A stretch of DNA of 7,117 bases from Lutibacter sp. (lineage in GTDB: Bacteria; Bacteroidota; Bacteroidia; Flavobacteriales; Flavobacteriaceae), in assembly GCA_030599055.1 (NCBI GenBank), contig JAUVOS010000129.1, positions 1 to 7,117 of the forward strand, written 5' to 3'. A program made the translations under genes and the position numbers. Below, in pieces: positions 6,435 through 7,117 of this stretch (its first letter is position 1; every line of letters starts with the position of its first letter). The notes beneath the pieces were generated by a model. That model was given only the letters and a program-made list of their open reading frames with translations. It was not told the origin of the DNA and did no database searches.

Positions 6435-6457
6435 CAAAGTTGCAAACTTTGCAAAGT
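6435..6457. repeat. Overlapping CAAAGT/ACTTTG palindromes
   Basis: The arms caaagtt (6435-6441) and aactttg (6445-6451) form a 7-bp hairpin around gca. The segment actttgcaaagt (6446-6457) is itself a perfect 12-base palindrome sharing the same right arm, so the two structures are mutually exclusive. The region continues the palindrome-rich tract begun at 6250. Confidence 0.6.
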
Positions 6458-6477
6458 CTGTGAGTTACATACTCCGG

Positions 6478-6502
6478 AGATTTGCTCGATATTTTCAAAT
6501 CT
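6478..6502. repeat. Weak hairpin at the right end of the palindrome tract
   Basis: The arms agatttg (6478-6484) and caaatct (6496-6502) pair over 7 bases around an 11-base AT-rich loop. Just left of it and overlapping its first two bases is the 8-base palindrome ctccggag (6472-6479). It lies upstream of the nth promoter. It could mark the edge of the palindromic element or be chance in AT-rich DNA. Confidence 0.35.
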
Positions 6503-6522
6503 TGCTTCTTAATTTTTATTTC

Positions 6523-6552
6523 TTTGTAAATTATTAAATAATAGTAACTTTG
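6523..6552 (+). promoter_or_regulatory. Bacteroidota-type promoter of nth
   Basis: TTTG (6523-6526) and TAACTTTG (6545-6552) match the Bacteroidota -33 and -7 elements (TTTG and TAnnTTTG) with an 18-base spacer. The start of transcription would be about 6557-6560, leaving a leader of only 10-13 bases before the nth ATG at 6570. Confidence 0.65.
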
Positions 6553-6569
6553 GTTTTTTAATAAATCGT

Positions 6570-7117
6570 ATGAACAAAATACAACGAGTACACTACATCA
6601 TAGACAAACTAGAGGAACTCTACCCCGAAGTTCCTATTCCCTTACAACACAGAGATCCTTATACTTTGTTGATTGCGGTAATTTTGTCGGCACAAAGTCA
6701 AGATGCTCGAGTGAATACGGTAACTCCCCTTCTATTTAAAAAAGCTGACAATCCCTATGATATGGTCAAGTTGTCTGTCGATGAAATTAGAGAAATTATA
6801 AAACCAGTAGGACTTTCGCCCATGAAATCAAAAGGAATTTATGGTTTATCAAAAATTCTAATTAAAAAGTATAAAGGTAAAGTTCCTGCTAGTTTCGAAG
6901 CTTTAGAAGCTTTGCCTTCTGTGGGACATAAAACGGCAAGTGTAGTTATGAGTCAAGCGTTTGGGATTCCTGCTTTCCCTGTGGATACACATATTCATCG
7001 ATTGATGTATCGTTGGAATTTAAGTTCCGGTAAAAACGTCGTACAAACCGAAAAAGACGCCAAAAGACTTTTTGCAAAAGACTTGTGGAATAAACTTCAT
7101 CTACAAATCATTTTTTA
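6570..7117 (+). CDS. nth: Endonuclease III (DNA glycosylase/AP lyase), 3' end cut by window
   Basis: The frame from ATG at 6570 is open for 182 codons to the window edge, so the C-terminus, where the four-cysteine [4Fe-4S] cluster loop would lie, is not visible. Endonuclease III removes oxidised pyrimidines from DNA and cleaves the abasic site. Seen here are LIAVILSAQSQDARVN (residues 34-49; the usual motif is LSAQxTD), the helix-hairpin-helix LPSVGHKTASVV (115-126) with the catalytic lysine at 121, and PVDTHIHRL (137-145) with the catalytic aspartate at 139. These positions match Lys120 and Asp138 of the E. coli enzyme. It is divergent from the chaperone operon and has its own promoter; no functional link to that operon is implied. 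The QD in place of TD is a mild departure and may mark a particular Nth subgroup. Confidence 0.95.
   Translation, partial: MNKIQRVHYIIDKLEELYPEVPIPLQHRDPYTLLIAVILSAQSQDARVNTVTPLLFKKADNPYDMVKLSVDEIREIIKPVGLSPMKSKGIYGLSKILIKKYKGKVPASFEALEALPSVGHKTASVVMSQAFGIPAFPVDTHIHRLMYRWNLSSGKNVVQTEKDAKRLFAKDLWNKLHLQIIF

Larger units (their letters stand above)
6140..6522. other. Non-coding intergenic region carrying a palindrome cluster
   Basis: No credible gene lies between the two divergent promoters. The left part (6140-6249) is AT-rich with nothing I can name. From 6250 to about 6502 there are five palindromic structures, including a 27-base repeat in two inverted copies, and the base composition is less AT-rich than the flanks. 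An open frame across this interval on the minus strand (6437-6087) runs through the hairpins and the operon promoter, has no recognisable protein features, and is not taken as a gene. Confidence 0.6.

Noticed and set aside
6087..6437. 116-codon open frame on the minus strand upstream of the isomerase gene
   Set aside because: It reads through the hairpin repeats and the operon promoter, has no recognisable domain, and its composition (Cys, Trp, Tyr, Leu mixtures) looks like translated non-coding repeats.

Overview
The window looks like chromosomal DNA of a Bacteroidota bacterium, most likely a marine or environmental member of the Flavobacteriia. The reasons are low GC, Lys/Ile/Asn-rich proteins, two promoters of the Bacteroidota sigma type (TTG about 19 bases before TAnnTTTG), A-rich leaders without Shine-Dalgarno sequences, and a cluster of SurA/PpiC-like proteins followed by a MoxR ATPase, an arrangement I associate with flavobacteria.

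Layout. At the left edge, on the minus strand, is a tightly coupled pair: an AlkD-like HEAT-repeat protein (74-796) and the first 24 codons of a cysteine-rich DUF3795-type protein (1-72). Upstream of the pair, in a 214-base gap, is a long imperfect hairpin (839-901) that resembles integron attC sites or Bacteroidota cassette-boundary repeats. A second hairpin (985-1020) overlaps the moxR stop codon and may end the next operon.

From 6083 down to 1011 the minus strand carries one compact four-gene operon: a 629-aa periplasmic parvulin-type isomerase/chaperone, a 286-aa SurA-N-like lipoprotein, a 454-aa SurA-like isomerase, and a MoxR-type AAA+ ATPase. Gaps between these genes are 0, 1 and 2 bases. 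The first three are exported (signal peptides or lipobox) and probably act as chaperones for outer-membrane or secreted proteins. The ATPase is cytoplasmic. A promoter sits just before the first gene.

The 486-base gap 6084-6569 separates this operon from a divergent nth gene (endonuclease III, 6570 to the right edge, truncated). It holds the two divergent promoters and, between them, a cluster of palindromes. Two nearly identical 27-base hairpin repeats lie in inverted orientation around a central hairpin, and a further CAAAG-type palindrome lies to the right. The arrangement recalls a REP/BIME-like or MITE-like element.

I see no large undescribed system. The points most worth a second look are the palindromic element, the attC-like hairpin beside cassette-like genes, the TTG start abutting a same-frame TAG, and the AlkD-like protein lacking one of the tryptophans that matter in AlkD.
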